64,000 nucleotides of DNA, taken from Hyphomicrobiales bacterium. Its GTDB lineage: Bacteria > Pseudomonadota > Alphaproteobacteria > Rhizobiales > Rhodobiaceae. Shown here one piece after another: positions 1 through 7,990 of the stretch (positions are counted from its first letter, which is position 1; the number at the start of each line of letters is the position of its first letter). The stretch covers positions 1 through 64,000 of the forward strand of contig PKTR01000007.1 of NCBI GenBank assembly GCA_002869065.1. Direction: 5' to 3'. The position numbers were made by a program, and so were the translations under genes. The notes under the pieces were generated by a model. That model was not told the origin of the DNA, made no database searches, and worked only from the letters and a program-made list of their open reading frames with translations.

Positions 1-409
1 AAAGGCGGGCGGCTGGGCCATCGGCGGCACGAAAGGCAAGGCGCGTGGCGTCAGGTCGAACGGCTTTGGTGCCATCGCCGGCTTCGCCATAGCCGGAGCC
101 GCCATCGGCCTCGGCTGCTGCAGGAAGGCGGGCGGCTCGGCCATCGGCGGCACGAACGGCAGGGCACGCGGTGTGAGATCAAACGGCTTGGGCGCCATCA
201 CAGGCTTTGCCATCACAGGAGCGGCCATCGGCTTCGGCTGCTGCAGGAACGCCGGCGGCTGAGCCATCGGCGGCGTAAACGGCAGCGCCCGCGGCGTCAG
301 GTCAAACGGCGTCGGCGCCATCGCCGGCTTTGCCATCACCGGAGCGGCCATCGGCTTCGGCTGCTGCAGAAACGCAGGCGGCTGAGCCATCGGCGGCACG
401 AACGGCAAG
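1..409. repeat. 123-bp in-frame tandem repeats inside the OmpA-family gene
   Basis: Near-identical units start at 17, 140, 263 and 386 (a GCCATCGGCGGC landmark), exactly 123 bp apart, so each copy adds 41 residues without changing frame. The fourth copy loses similarity after about 409, and a partial copy is cut by the window start. Copies differ mainly at synonymous or conservative positions. Confidence 0.9.
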
Positions 410-1020
410 GTCTTGCTGAACAGGAAGCCGGGCGCACTCGCCGGCATCGGCGGTTTCACAAGCGCACCGGTGATCCGCCGCAGCGAAACCCGGCGGTTTG
501 CCGACGCGGAGCGTTTCGATGGCACCTTGAGGAAGCGCTCGCCATAGCCAACCGCAAGGAGAGCCGCCGCCGGCACACCGAACTGCCGGATAAGCGTAAT
601 CCGCACCTGCTCCGCGCGACGCTGCGACAGCACCTCGTTGAAGGCCGCCGGCCCCGCCGCATCCGTGTGCCCCTCGATCAGAAACAATTCACCGGCATTC
701 CTGGCAAGCATCGCCTTGATGGCATCCGACGCCGCCTTCAGCGCATCGCGCGAGCGCCGGTTCAGCCGATCGGATCCCGAGCGGAAGAACACCCCCGACA
801 GATCGAGAACCGGATAACGATCCCGCACGGCATCGTTCCTGATGATTTCGGCCAGCATCGCGCCCGGCATCGGCGACGCATTCGCGGCCTTGGTCAGCCC
901 CGCGACGATCGAGCTTGCATCGGCGGTTGCTGCAAAAGCAGGCGCGCACGACGCAGCGGCAATGCCGGCGCCAAGCGCGACCCCATAAAAGACATTGGGA
1001 ATAAAAACCCGTCCTGTCAT
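1..1020 (-). CDS. OmpA-family outer-membrane/peptidoglycan-associated protein with proline-rich tandem repeats (3' end outside window)
   Basis: Read leftwards from an ATG at 1020. The first ~30 residues form a signal peptide ending in APAFA. An OmpA C-terminal (peptidoglycan-binding) domain follows at about residues 55-170, with a VFFRSGSDRL start, an IEGHTDAAG motif, a QRRAEQVR helix and a final NRRVSLRR. Such domains bind diaminopimelate in peptidoglycan and tie the envelope together. After the domain the protein becomes a Pro/Ala/Met-rich tail made of 41-residue repeats (each with LPFVPPMA, PPAFLQQP and FDLTPRA segments) that runs off the window, so the stop codon is not seen. The order is unusual because OmpA domains normally sit at the C-terminus. 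The domain call is firm; the role of the tail is unknown. Confidence 0.85.
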   Translation of the reverse strand, partial: MTGRVFIPNVFYGVALGAGIAAASCAPAFAATADASSIVAGLTKAANASPMPGAMLAEIIRNDAVRDRYPVLDLSGVFFRSGSDRLNRRSRDALKAASDAIKAMLARNAGELFLIEGHTDAAGPAAFNEVLSQRRAEQVRITLIRQFGVPAAALLAVGYGERFLKVPSKRSASANRRVSLRRITGALVKPPMPASAPGFLFSKTLPFVPPMAQPPAFLQQPKPMAAPVMAKPAMAPTPFDLTPRALPFTPPMAQPPAFLQQPKPMAAPVMAKPVMAPKPFDLTPRALPFVPPMAEPPAFLQQPRPMAAPAMAKPAMAPKPFDLTPRALPFVPPMAQPPAF

Positions 1021-1341
1021 ACCGTTCCCCCTCGCGTTCACTCTCGGAACGCACGAAAAGAAGATACGGACGCCAGGGCGGCTGGCGCCTGCGAAATAGC
1101 GGCAAGTGCGAATAGAACATTACCATCGATTCGTGTCGCCGCGACCAAGCGTCACGAAACACGCCGATGTCAGAACCGGGCCAGCGCAGCTATCTGGCGC
1201 ACGAAACCCGCCCCCTCTCACTGAAATCTGCGGGGGAAAACGCATCAACAAGCTGAAATATTTGAATGAAAATCGATTAACTGAATTTGGGCTAATGCGA
1301 TCCCGGCGACGCCGGGACCGCTTGTTTCGTCACCAAAAGAC
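1021..1341. other. Intergenic region upstream of the OmpA-family gene
   Basis: No convincing coding frame. It holds the promoter side of the leftward OmpA gene. An A/T-richer stretch lies at about 1240-1290. A short hairpin (7-bp stem TCCCGGC/GCCGGGA, 3-nt loop, 1301-1317) lies just past the stop of the next leftward gene and may end its transcript, although no T-run follows. Confidence 0.5.
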
Positions 1342-1914
1342 TCAGTCGAGCACCTTCGTCAGCGTGAAGACGCCGCGCATTTCGCCGACGCTGAAACCAC
1401 GCGCCTTGTCCTGCGGATAGAGCTCGGCGAGCTTTTCCTCGGTCATCGCGTTTACCTCGGCGCCGCCGTGACAGTCGAGACAGACTTCACCGGTCGGGAT
1501 CGCCTTGACCAGATGGAAGACACGCTTGCCGCCTTCTTCCACGATCCCGGCCTTGGCCATGGTCTCGGCCTTTTCGCCGCCGGCCTGACGGGCGAGGAAA
1601 TCCTCGATCGCCGCGGCCGTGAAGGCATCGGGGGCGTTCTTCGGATTGCGCAGCTTGTGGCTCGAGCGCGCCACGGTCCAGCCGGAGCTTGCCGAAACCT
1701 TGGCAGCGATTTCCGGCGCCTCGGTATTGCACACGCTGATCGCCTTGACCGGCCCGCCTTCCTTCAATGCCGTCTTCAACGCACCCTTCAGCGCGCCGCC
1801 GAATTCCATGATCGCCGCCTTGCCTTCCTTGCCGAGCGCCGCAGTGTCCTCTGCAACCGCCGGAACAGTCAGCACCAACGCCGCCACTGCGGCCGCTACA
1901 ATCTTGCGCATCAT
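1342..1914 (-). CDS. Periplasmic DUF3365 (Tll0287-like) haem-binding protein
   Basis: About 190 residues. The ATG at 1914 is preceded by a strong GGAGGAG ribosome-binding site, so the longer frame upstream is not used. It has a short signal peptide (hydrophobic VAAAVAALVLTVPAVA), then a DUF3365 domain with SVCNTEAPEIA near the start and a single c-type haem motif CLDCHG near the C-terminus. Family members are small periplasmic haem/redox-sensing proteins, sometimes fused to sensor kinases. This one is free-standing and has no partner next door. The family call is good; the physiological role is not known. Confidence 0.8.
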   Translation of the reverse strand: MMRKIVAAAVAALVLTVPAVAEDTAALGKEGKAAIMEFGGALKGALKTALKEGGPVKAISVCNTEAPEIAAKVSASSGWTVARSSHKLRNPKNAPDAFTAAAIEDFLARQAGGEKAETMAKAGIVEEGGKRVFHLVKAIPTGEVCLDCHGGAEVNAMTEEKLAELYPQDKARGFSVGEMRGVFTLTKVLD

Positions 1915-2071
1915 TTCTCCTCCAGAATAGCCAACCGGCAGATGCCGGCCACGTCGTGTCCCGCGCGAAGGATACACGGGAATTTCGGCATGCGAAGTCG
2001 GCCATGGGGAAAAACGCCGGCGGCATTGTCGCATCAGGCGGCGTCGGGCTGCTCCGACCATTGCTTCCACG

Positions 2072-2986
2072 TCAAGCTTGGGCCGCCTTCGCTTTGTCCG
2101 CCGGCAGCCGCGCGAGCAGAACACCGCCAGCGACGATTAGGATCGAACCGGCAAGCGTGACCCCGGTCGGGATCTCGCCAAAGAAGACCAGCCCGATGAA
2201 GCCGCCGAAAATGATCCACGAATAGGTTACCGGCCCGACAACAGAGATCGGCGCCCGACGGAAGCCGAGGATCGTCAGATATTGCGCGAAGATGGCAAAC
2301 GGCCCGAGCGCGAGAAAGGCGAGAGCCGACACGCTCAACCCGCCCTGCCAGTTGGCGAGTGCAGGCGCCGCCATGATCAGCATCCCGAAGAAATTGACGA
2401 AAAAAAGCACCGAGAGCGGCCGTTCCGCGAGTGAAAGCAGCCGGATCAGCACACTTTCGAAGGCAATCAGCAGGGCGCCGAGAAAAGCGAGCCCGGCGGC
2501 GGCAAGATAGGCCCTGTCGAGAGCCGGCCCGCCGGCAAAGGCGCCATTGCCGAAGGCGACGATAGCTGCGCCCGCGCCGCAGATCGCGATCGCCCGCCAG
2601 TGGCGCGCGGTCACCAGTTCGCCGAGAAACACGATGCCGAGGATCACCGTCAGGAAACCTTCGGTCAGCCCGATTGCAGACGCATCCACCACCGGCATCA
2701 GCGCCGTCGCCTGAATAGTGCAGACGCCGCCGAGCGACCCGCAGGCCGCCCGCGCCGCGTGGGTCGCCAGACGCCGGGGCGAAACCCGAAGAACCGGCAC
2801 GGCGTGCAGGGCCACCAGGAACGAGACCACCGCAAAGCCGCTCACATAGCGCAGAAACAGGATCTGATAGGGCGAGTAGAAATTGCCGGTGAGCTTGCCC
2901 GTCGCGTACTGGAAGCTGAATAACGCCGTGCTGCCGGCAACGAACAGGATCGCCGCGAGGTAATTTTCAGAATTCGGTTTTGTCAT
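2072..2986 (-). CDS. EamA-family (DMT superfamily) inner-membrane transporter
   Basis: About 304 residues with roughly ten hydrophobic segments and the two EamA halves typical of the 10-TMS drug/metabolite transporter superfamily. GRRAPISVVGPVTY-type residues lie near the eighth segment and FFGEIPTGVTLAGSILIVAG near the end. The ATG at 2986 (MTKPNSEN) is chosen over a GTG at 3010. Substrates of this family are diverse (amino acids, nucleotides, other metabolites) and cannot be read from sequence. It is divergent from a GcvA-like LysR regulator across a 113-bp gap, a common regulator-exporter pairing. Confidence 0.85.
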   Translation of the reverse strand: MTKPNSENYLAAILFVAGSTALFSFQYATGKLTGNFYSPYQILFLRYVSGFAVVSFLVALHAVPVLRVSPRRLATHAARAACGSLGGVCTIQATALMPVVDASAIGLTEGFLTVILGIVFLGELVTARHWRAIAICGAGAAIVAFGNGAFAGGPALDRAYLAAAGLAFLGALLIAFESVLIRLLSLAERPLSVLFFVNFFGMLIMAAPALANWQGGLSVSALAFLALGPFAIFAQYLTILGFRRAPISVVGPVTYSWIIFGGFIGLVFFGEIPTGVTLAGSILIVAGGVLLARLPADKAKAAQA

Positions 2987-3099
2987 TCTGCTAGTCTGCA
3001 CTCCGCACACGCCAAGACTCCGACATTTCCAATGCTGGACTAGCCCTGGCCGCGACCGTACACAAACGCGTTTTTCACGCCCTTGGATGAGAAAAACTT

Positions 3100-4065
3100 A
3101 TGCAAAACACATCGAGTGTCGCGGCCACCATGCCCCTGCGCGCAATGCGCGCCTTCGAGGCGGCAGCACGGCTGGGCAGCATCAAGGACGCCGCCGATGC
3201 GCTGGGCGTCACACCCGCTGCCGTCAGCCGCCAGATCCAGACGCTCGAAGCCTGGCTGGAAAGCGACCTGTTCCGCCGTAGCCACAACGCCATCGAGCTG
3301 ACCGAAGCGGGTGCCGCACTGTTCGCCGATATCTCACCGCCATTGGCGGCGCTGGCAGCTGCTGCCCGACGCGCGCGGCGCGGTACGAACGAGGTGGTCG
3401 CAGCCATCGGCATCACCTTCGGCACCCGCTGGCTCATCCCCCGTCTCGGCGATCTGCGGGCGCGTCATCCAAACATGCAATTGCGCCTCAGCACCCGCGA
3501 CACCGGCCTTGCCGAGCCGCCGGACATGGAAGCCGATGTGGAAGTGCGCTACCGGCGCGAACCGGATCGGCACGCTGGCGATGTGCCGCTATTCGCCGAT
3601 CACAGCATCCCGGTCTGTGGCCCCGCGCTGCACGCAGCCCTCGCCCAAAATCCTGCCGACGACTGGCGGCGCCACCCGATTGTCAGCGCAACGACCGATG
3701 ATTGGGACTGGCGGAGCTGGTGCCGGGCAGCGGGTGCAGATTTCGACCGGCTCGATGCGGCCCACCGCCTCGACACTGACAACGCCGCGACCGAGGCTGT
3801 CATCGCCGGGCTCGGCATCGCACTCGTCACGGTGCCGCTCGCGCTCGACGCCTTGCACAATGGCCTACTTCATCCCGTCCCCGGTACCATCGCGGTCCAT
3901 CTTGGCACCTATTGCCTCACCACCCGCCGCCGTGAACCGCGCGCAAGTGTACGCGCCTTTGCTACCTGGCTCGAAAAAGCCGCCGCAAAAAGTGCCGCCG
4001 AGACACACGAGTTTCTGAAAAAACGCGGCATCACTTGCCTCCCGGATGGTCCGCCGGAGGCTTGA
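3100..4065 (+). CDS. LysR-family transcriptional regulator, GcvA-like
   Basis: 321 residues. An N-terminal winged helix-turn-helix (LRAMRAFEAAARLGSIKDAADALGVT..AVSRQIQTLE) is followed by a LysR substrate domain of the GcvA type (FGTRWLIPRLGDLRARHP, then VEVRYRREPD). It probably acts as a tetramer and controls the divergent EamA gene across the shared 2987-3099 gap, and probably itself. This regulatory link is inferred from arrangement only. The ligand is unknown. Confidence 0.85.
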   Translation: MQNTSSVAATMPLRAMRAFEAAARLGSIKDAADALGVTPAAVSRQIQTLEAWLESDLFRRSHNAIELTEAGAALFADISPPLAALAAAARRARRGTNEVVAAIGITFGTRWLIPRLGDLRARHPNMQLRLSTRDTGLAEPPDMEADVEVRYRREPDRHAGDVPLFADHSIPVCGPALHAALAQNPADDWRRHPIVSATTDDWDWRSWCRAAGADFDRLDAAHRLDTDNAATEAVIAGLGIALVTVPLALDALHNGLLHPVPGTIAVHLGTYCLTTRRREPRASVRAFATWLEKAAAKSAAETHEFLKKRGITCLPDGPPEA

Positions 4066-4098
4066 ATTCAGGTACCGGGGAGTCTTCGGCGGCCACCG

Positions 4099-5220
4099 TC
4101 ACCCGGCGTCCGCAAACGCCGCGAGATCGACCGGCCGGCGCCGCGACCCCCATGTTCCCGGCTCGGCTTCGAACACCCCGGCAACCGTCGTGCCGCATTG
4201 CGGACAGACGCCGCCCTCGCCCATGCGATAGGCGCCGATCGTATAGCCGTCGCGCTCGATCAGCCGTTCGCCGCAATGCGGACAATAGGTAGACTGGCGT
4301 CCGACATCGCGGACATTGCCGGTATAGGCGTGATGAACGCCGTTCTTCAGCGCGATCCGCCGCGCCCGCGCCAGCGTCGCGAACGGCGTCGGCGGAATGT
4401 CGCGCATGCGGTAGTCGGGATGGAAGGCGGAGAAGTGCAGCGGCACGTCGGGCCCAAGCTCCTTCACCACCCACCGCGTCATGACGTCGAGTTCCTCGTC
4501 GGAGTCGTTGAGGCCGGGAATGAGCAGCGTGGTTATTTCGAGCCAGACATCGGTCTCGTGGTGCACATAGCTGAGCGTATCGAGCACCGGCTGCAGCTCG
4601 CTCTTGGTGTGCATGCGGTAGAATTCTTCCGTGAAGCCTTTCAAATCCACATTCGCGGCATCCATCACCGAGAAGAAATCCGGCCGTGACTCATCCGTCA
4701 GATAGCCGGACGTCACCGCCACCGTTTTGATGTTGGCCTCGTGGCAGGCCGCCACGATATCGCGGGCATATTCAAAGAAGATGATCGGGTCGTTGTAGGT
4801 GAAGGCGACAGAGCGGCAGCCAAGTTCCTTTGCCGCCCGCGCGACCGTCTCCGGCGTCGCCATCGACTGCATGCGGTCCATTTCACGGCTGCGCGTGGTG
4901 TCGTGGTTCTGGCAGAAATTGCAGGCGAGATTGCAACCCGCCGTGCCGAGCGAAAGGATCGCCGTGCCCGGCAGGAAATGATTGAGCGGCTTCTTCTCGA
5001 CAGGGTCGATGCAAAAGCCCGACGAGCGGCCATAGGTGGTCAAAACAATCTGATCGTTGAGCCGCGCCCGCACGAAGCACAACCCGCGCGCGCCCTCTTT
5101 GAGCTTGCAGTAACGCGGGCACATCTCGCATTGCACCCGCCCGTCATCGAGCATGCGCCAATAGTCGGTCGGCACCACACCGGCCCGTTCCGACGGCTCC
5201 AGTTGCACGAATTCTGTCAT
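4099..5220 (-). CDS. amrS: AmmeMemoRadiSam system radical SAM enzyme AmrS
   Basis: 373 residues. The radical-SAM cluster motif CX3CX2C is at C96, C100 and C103 (CNLACNFC), followed by GYLTDESRPDFF and NVDLKGFTEEFY, as in the AmrS/PflA-like subgroup. An extra cysteine set precedes it (C31, C34, C38, C48), and a C-terminal zinc-ribbon-like pair (CPHC...CPQC) follows. In bacteria and archaea this enzyme occurs with Memo (AmrB) and AMMECR1 (AmrA) homologues; the reaction is not established to my knowledge. Here it is divergent from a fused amrB-amrA gene, which supports the assignment. Its 3' end faces the LysR gene 34 bp away. Confidence 0.92.
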   Translation of the reverse strand: MTEFVQLEPSERAGVVPTDYWRMLDDGRVQCEMCPRYCKLKEGARGLCFVRARLNDQIVLTTYGRSSGFCIDPVEKKPLNHFLPGTAILSLGTAGCNLACNFCQNHDTTRSREMDRMQSMATPETVARAAKELGCRSVAFTYNDPIIFFEYARDIVAACHEANIKTVAVTSGYLTDESRPDFFSVMDAANVDLKGFTEEFYRMHTKSELQPVLDTLSYVHHETDVWLEITTLLIPGLNDSDEELDVMTRWVVKELGPDVPLHFSAFHPDYRMRDIPPTPFATLARARRIALKNGVHHAYTGNVRDVGRQSTYCPHCGERLIERDGYTIGAYRMGEGGVCPQCGTTVAGVFEAEPGTWGSRRRPVDLAAFADAG

Positions 5221-5282
5221 GATGGACCTCCCGCCGCGGTCTTCTTCTCTGGACCGGTCCGGTGGAAATCAGTGCCTCCACC

Positions 5283-5296
5283 CCCCATATATGGGG
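5283..5296. promoter_or_regulatory. Perfect 14-bp palindrome in the amrS/amrBA divergent region
   Basis: CCCCATATATGGGG is identical to its reverse complement and lies 62 bp upstream of amrS and 129 bp upstream of the amrBA ATG. Its position between divergent partner genes suits an operator for a dimeric regulator. No regulator gene is adjacent, so this is inference. Confidence 0.45.
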
Positions 5297-5424
5297 AGAA
5301 ATTCCTTGTTTCCCAACACTGGAACCTGGCGGCGCGGAAAACAAGAAAGAAAGCCGGCCAAAAACAAATTCTGATTTTCGGTTTTTTACCGGTTGGGCAT
5401 CATTTCATGCCTAGGCTGACGATT

Positions 5425-6876
5425 ATGGCGAACGAAACCGACATCCAGATTGTGAGGGCACCGCAGGTCGCCGGGTACTTCTATCCCGACGATACCAAGC
5501 GTTGCGCGACCATGGTCGAGGCCGATCTTGCGGCGGCTGCCGATATCGGGATCAGCCATCCGAAGATCATCGTCGCGCCCCATGCGGGCTATATCTATTC
5601 CGGCCCGATCGCCGGCACCGCGTACCGGACTCTGGAAGACAGCGCGGACACGATTTCGCGCGTCGTTCTTGTCGGTCCGGCCCATCATGTCCCCTTCGAG
5701 GGCCTGGCGACCAGCAGCGCCGACGCCTGGGAAACCCCGCTCGGCACCGTGCCGATCGATCGCCAGAGCATCCGCAAGCTGCAGGCCGTCGAATGCTTCC
5801 ATGTCTGCGACAAGGGCTATGCCAACGAGCACAGTCTCGAGGTTCACATCCCGTTCCTGCAGACCGTGCTGAAATCCTTCTCGCTGGTGCCGATTCTCGT
5901 CGGCAACGCCACCGCCGATGCGATCTCCCAGGCGCTCGACATCATCTGGGGCGGTCCGGAGACGCTTATCGTAATTTCTTCCGACCTCAGCCACTTCCAT
6001 GAGGTCAATACCGCCCGCGCCCACGACACCAAGACGCGCCACGAGATCGAAATGCTCAAGGGCGAGTCGCTGACCGGGCGCGATGCCTGCGGCTATCGCG
6101 GCATCGCGGCTGCGCTGAAGCAGGCCCGCAAGCGCGACCTGCGCGTCACCGCGCTCGACGTGCGCAATTCCGCCGATACGGCCGGCACCCCCGACCGGGT
6201 CGTCGGCTACGGCGCATTCGCGATGGAATACGCGGCCGACGCACATCTCTGCGCCGCCGACCGCACCACGCTGGCAAATGCCGCCTACCGGGCGCTGGAA
6301 GAAGCGATCGCCACCGGCAAGCCGCCGGCCCTGCCCGCGGAGACCCCGTCGTCGCCCGCACTGGCCGCCATCCGCGCGACCTTCGTCACGCTGACCATCG
6401 GTGGCCATCTGCGCGGCTGCATCGGCAGCGTCGCCCCGCATCGTCCGCTACTCGACGATGTCATTGCCAATGCCTACCGCGCCGGTTTCGCGGATCGACG
6501 CTTCTCGCCGTTGACCATGGACGAACTGAGCCGGCTCGACATCGACATTTCGATCCTGTCGCATCTGCGGCCGATCACCTTCGAAAGCGATCGCGACCTG
6601 ATCGCCCAGCTTCGCCCCGACATCGACGGGCTGGTCATCGAGGACGGTGACCGCAAGGCCCTGTTCCTGCCGAGTGTCTGGAAAAGCCTGCCCGAGGCGG
6701 ACAGTTTTCTCGCCCGCCTGAAAGCAAAGGCCGGCCTGCCGCCGAGCCACTGGTCGGACAGCCTGCGCGCCTACCGGTTCACAGCCGAGTATTTCGAGGC
6801 GGCCCGGCCGGCACCCACCACCGCTACGCCGCAGATCGCTGCGGGCGATCCGGCAGAAACCGCGCACTCTCTTTGA
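5425..6876 (+). CDS. Fused AmmeMemoRadiSam protein AmrB (Memo-like) - AmrA (AMMECR1-like)
   Basis: About 483 residues from ATG 5425 (MANETDIQ; an ATG 18 bp upstream is also possible). Residues ~10-280 are Memo-like: APHAGYIYSG with H53, GPAHH at 84-88, SSDLSHFH and DACGYRG provide the conserved His/His/Cys pocket related to class III extradiol dioxygenases. Residues ~290-460 are an AMMECR1 domain with the hallmark LRGCIGS. The two are usually separate proteins, so this is a natural fusion of the two non-radical-SAM components. The 3' end overlaps the convergent cbbR by 53 bp. The biochemical role of the system is unresolved. Confidence 0.9.
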   Translation: MANETDIQIVRAPQVAGYFYPDDTKRCATMVEADLAAAADIGISHPKIIVAPHAGYIYSGPIAGTAYRTLEDSADTISRVVLVGPAHHVPFEGLATSSADAWETPLGTVPIDRQSIRKLQAVECFHVCDKGYANEHSLEVHIPFLQTVLKSFSLVPILVGNATADAISQALDIIWGGPETLIVISSDLSHFHEVNTARAHDTKTRHEIEMLKGESLTGRDACGYRGIAAALKQARKRDLRVTALDVRNSADTAGTPDRVVGYGAFAMEYAADAHLCAADRTTLANAAYRALEEAIATGKPPALPAETPSSPALAAIRATFVTLTIGGHLRGCIGSVAPHRPLLDDVIANAYRAGFADRRFSPLTMDELSRLDIDISILSHLRPITFESDRDLIAQLRPDIDGLVIEDGDRKALFLPSVWKSLPEADSFLARLKAKAGLPPSHWSDSLRAYRFTAEYFEAARPAPTTATPQIAAGDPAETAHSL

Positions 6877-7750
6877 TCACGAAGTCGCGTAGCGCTTCCG
6901 CCGCCGGCATCATCTTCTTGCTCTTGCGCTCGACCACGAACCACTGCCGCACCACCGGCAGGCCCGTTACGTCGAGTTCCGCCAGCCGTGCATCCGACAA
7001 TTCATAGGCGACCGTGTGCGCGGAAATGAAGGCAATCCCGAGCCCGGCCATCACCGCCTGCTTGATCGTCTCGTTGGAACCGATCTCCATGCCGACCTGC
7101 GGCTGGATGTCGGCTTCCGCCAGCCGCCGCTCCATCAGCATGCGCGTGCCCGAACCCGGCTCGCGCACCAGAAACGTCTCATCGGCCAGGTCGCTCAGCG
7201 CGAGGCTGCGACGATTTGCCAGTGGATGGTCCGGCGCTGCGATAATGATGTGCGGATGGTCGCCAAGCACCGTCCGCTCGACCTCCAGACCCTCCGGTGG
7301 ACGCCCCATCACGGCGATGTCGACCGCATCCGTTTCGAGCGCCGACAGGATCTCGCCGCGGTTGCCGACGATGAGCCGCACATCGATATCGGGATGCGCC
7401 CGGCTGAAGGCGCCGAGCGCGTGCGGCGCGAAATATTTCGCCGTGCTGACCACGCCGACTGTCACACGGCCGCCGCTGAGCCCTTGTAATGCACTGATAA
7501 TATGGCCGCATTCATCAAGCGACGCATCGATGCGCGCCGCTGCATCGAGCAGCGCCTGACCGGCCTCCGTCGGCTGGAAGCGGTCGCCGACACGCTCGAT
7601 CAGCGGCAGTCCGGCCGCCGTTTCGAGCACCCGGATCTGCGTCGTCACCGCAGGCGGCGTAACGTAGAGAGCACGCGCCGCGCCGGTGATCGTACCGGTC
7701 TGCACGACCTGCTGCAGAGCACGCAATTGCTTGAGTGTGAGACCACGCAT
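6824..7750 (-). CDS. cbbR: LysR-family regulator of the Calvin cycle operon, CbbR
   Basis: About 308 residues. The N-terminal helix-turn-helix (LKQLRALQQVVQTGTITGAARAL..PPAVTTQIR) and the effector domain (VGVVSTAKYFAPHALGAFSRAHP, GNRGEIL, REPGSGTRMLMER, GSNETIKQAVMAGLG) match CbbR proteins. It is divergent from cbbF, the standard CbbR arrangement, and would activate cbb transcription in response to metabolites such as RuBP or NADPH. ATG 7750 is chosen; a GTG at 7759 is an alternative. The C-terminal coding end overlaps the 3' end of amrBA on the other strand. Confidence 0.93.
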   Translation of the reverse strand: MRGLTLKQLRALQQVVQTGTITGAARALYVTPPAVTTQIRVLETAAGLPLIERVGDRFQPTEAGQALLDAAARIDASLDECGHIISALQGLSGGRVTVGVVSTAKYFAPHALGAFSRAHPDIDVRLIVGNRGEILSALETDAVDIAVMGRPPEGLEVERTVLGDHPHIIIAAPDHPLANRRSLALSDLADETFLVREPGSGTRMLMERRLAEADIQPQVGMEIGSNETIKQAVMAGLGIAFISAHTVAYELSDARLAELDVTGLPVVRQWFVVERKSKKMMPAAEALRDFVIKESARFLPDRPQRSAA

Positions 7751-7990
7751 AGTTTTCACATTTTTTTAAAGGCAGAACACATTTATTAAATTTACTTTCC
7801 CAGAACCTGTCGTCAAGGTCTGCCGGCATGGCGCCGAAAAGACGCCTCCTGTCGCGATTGCAATACGTCACATCGTATTTCAGGCAGGAATAAAATATAC
7901 GCAACGTCAGGGAATGGTCTGGCGACAAGCGGCACGCACGTATTAGCCGGGCCTCCATGATCCGGCATGCGTTGACGGGAGGACGATGAG
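7751..7990. promoter_or_regulatory. cbbR-cbbF divergent promoter region with candidate CbbR sites
   Basis: This 240-bp gap is markedly A/T-richer than its surroundings near 7755-7797. It holds overlapping T-N11-A and TNA-type elements (for example TTTATTAAATTTA at about 7782-7794), as LysR/CbbR operators do. A second A/T-rich patch (AATAAAATATAC near 7888) could be a -10 region for cbbF. Exact sites are not provable by eye. Confidence 0.5.

Noticed and set aside
4741-5406. A long plus-strand frame that extends amrBA upstream through the amrS gene
   Set aside because: It is antisense to amrS, has no family resemblance before residue ~220, and Memo-like sequence begins only after ATG 5425.
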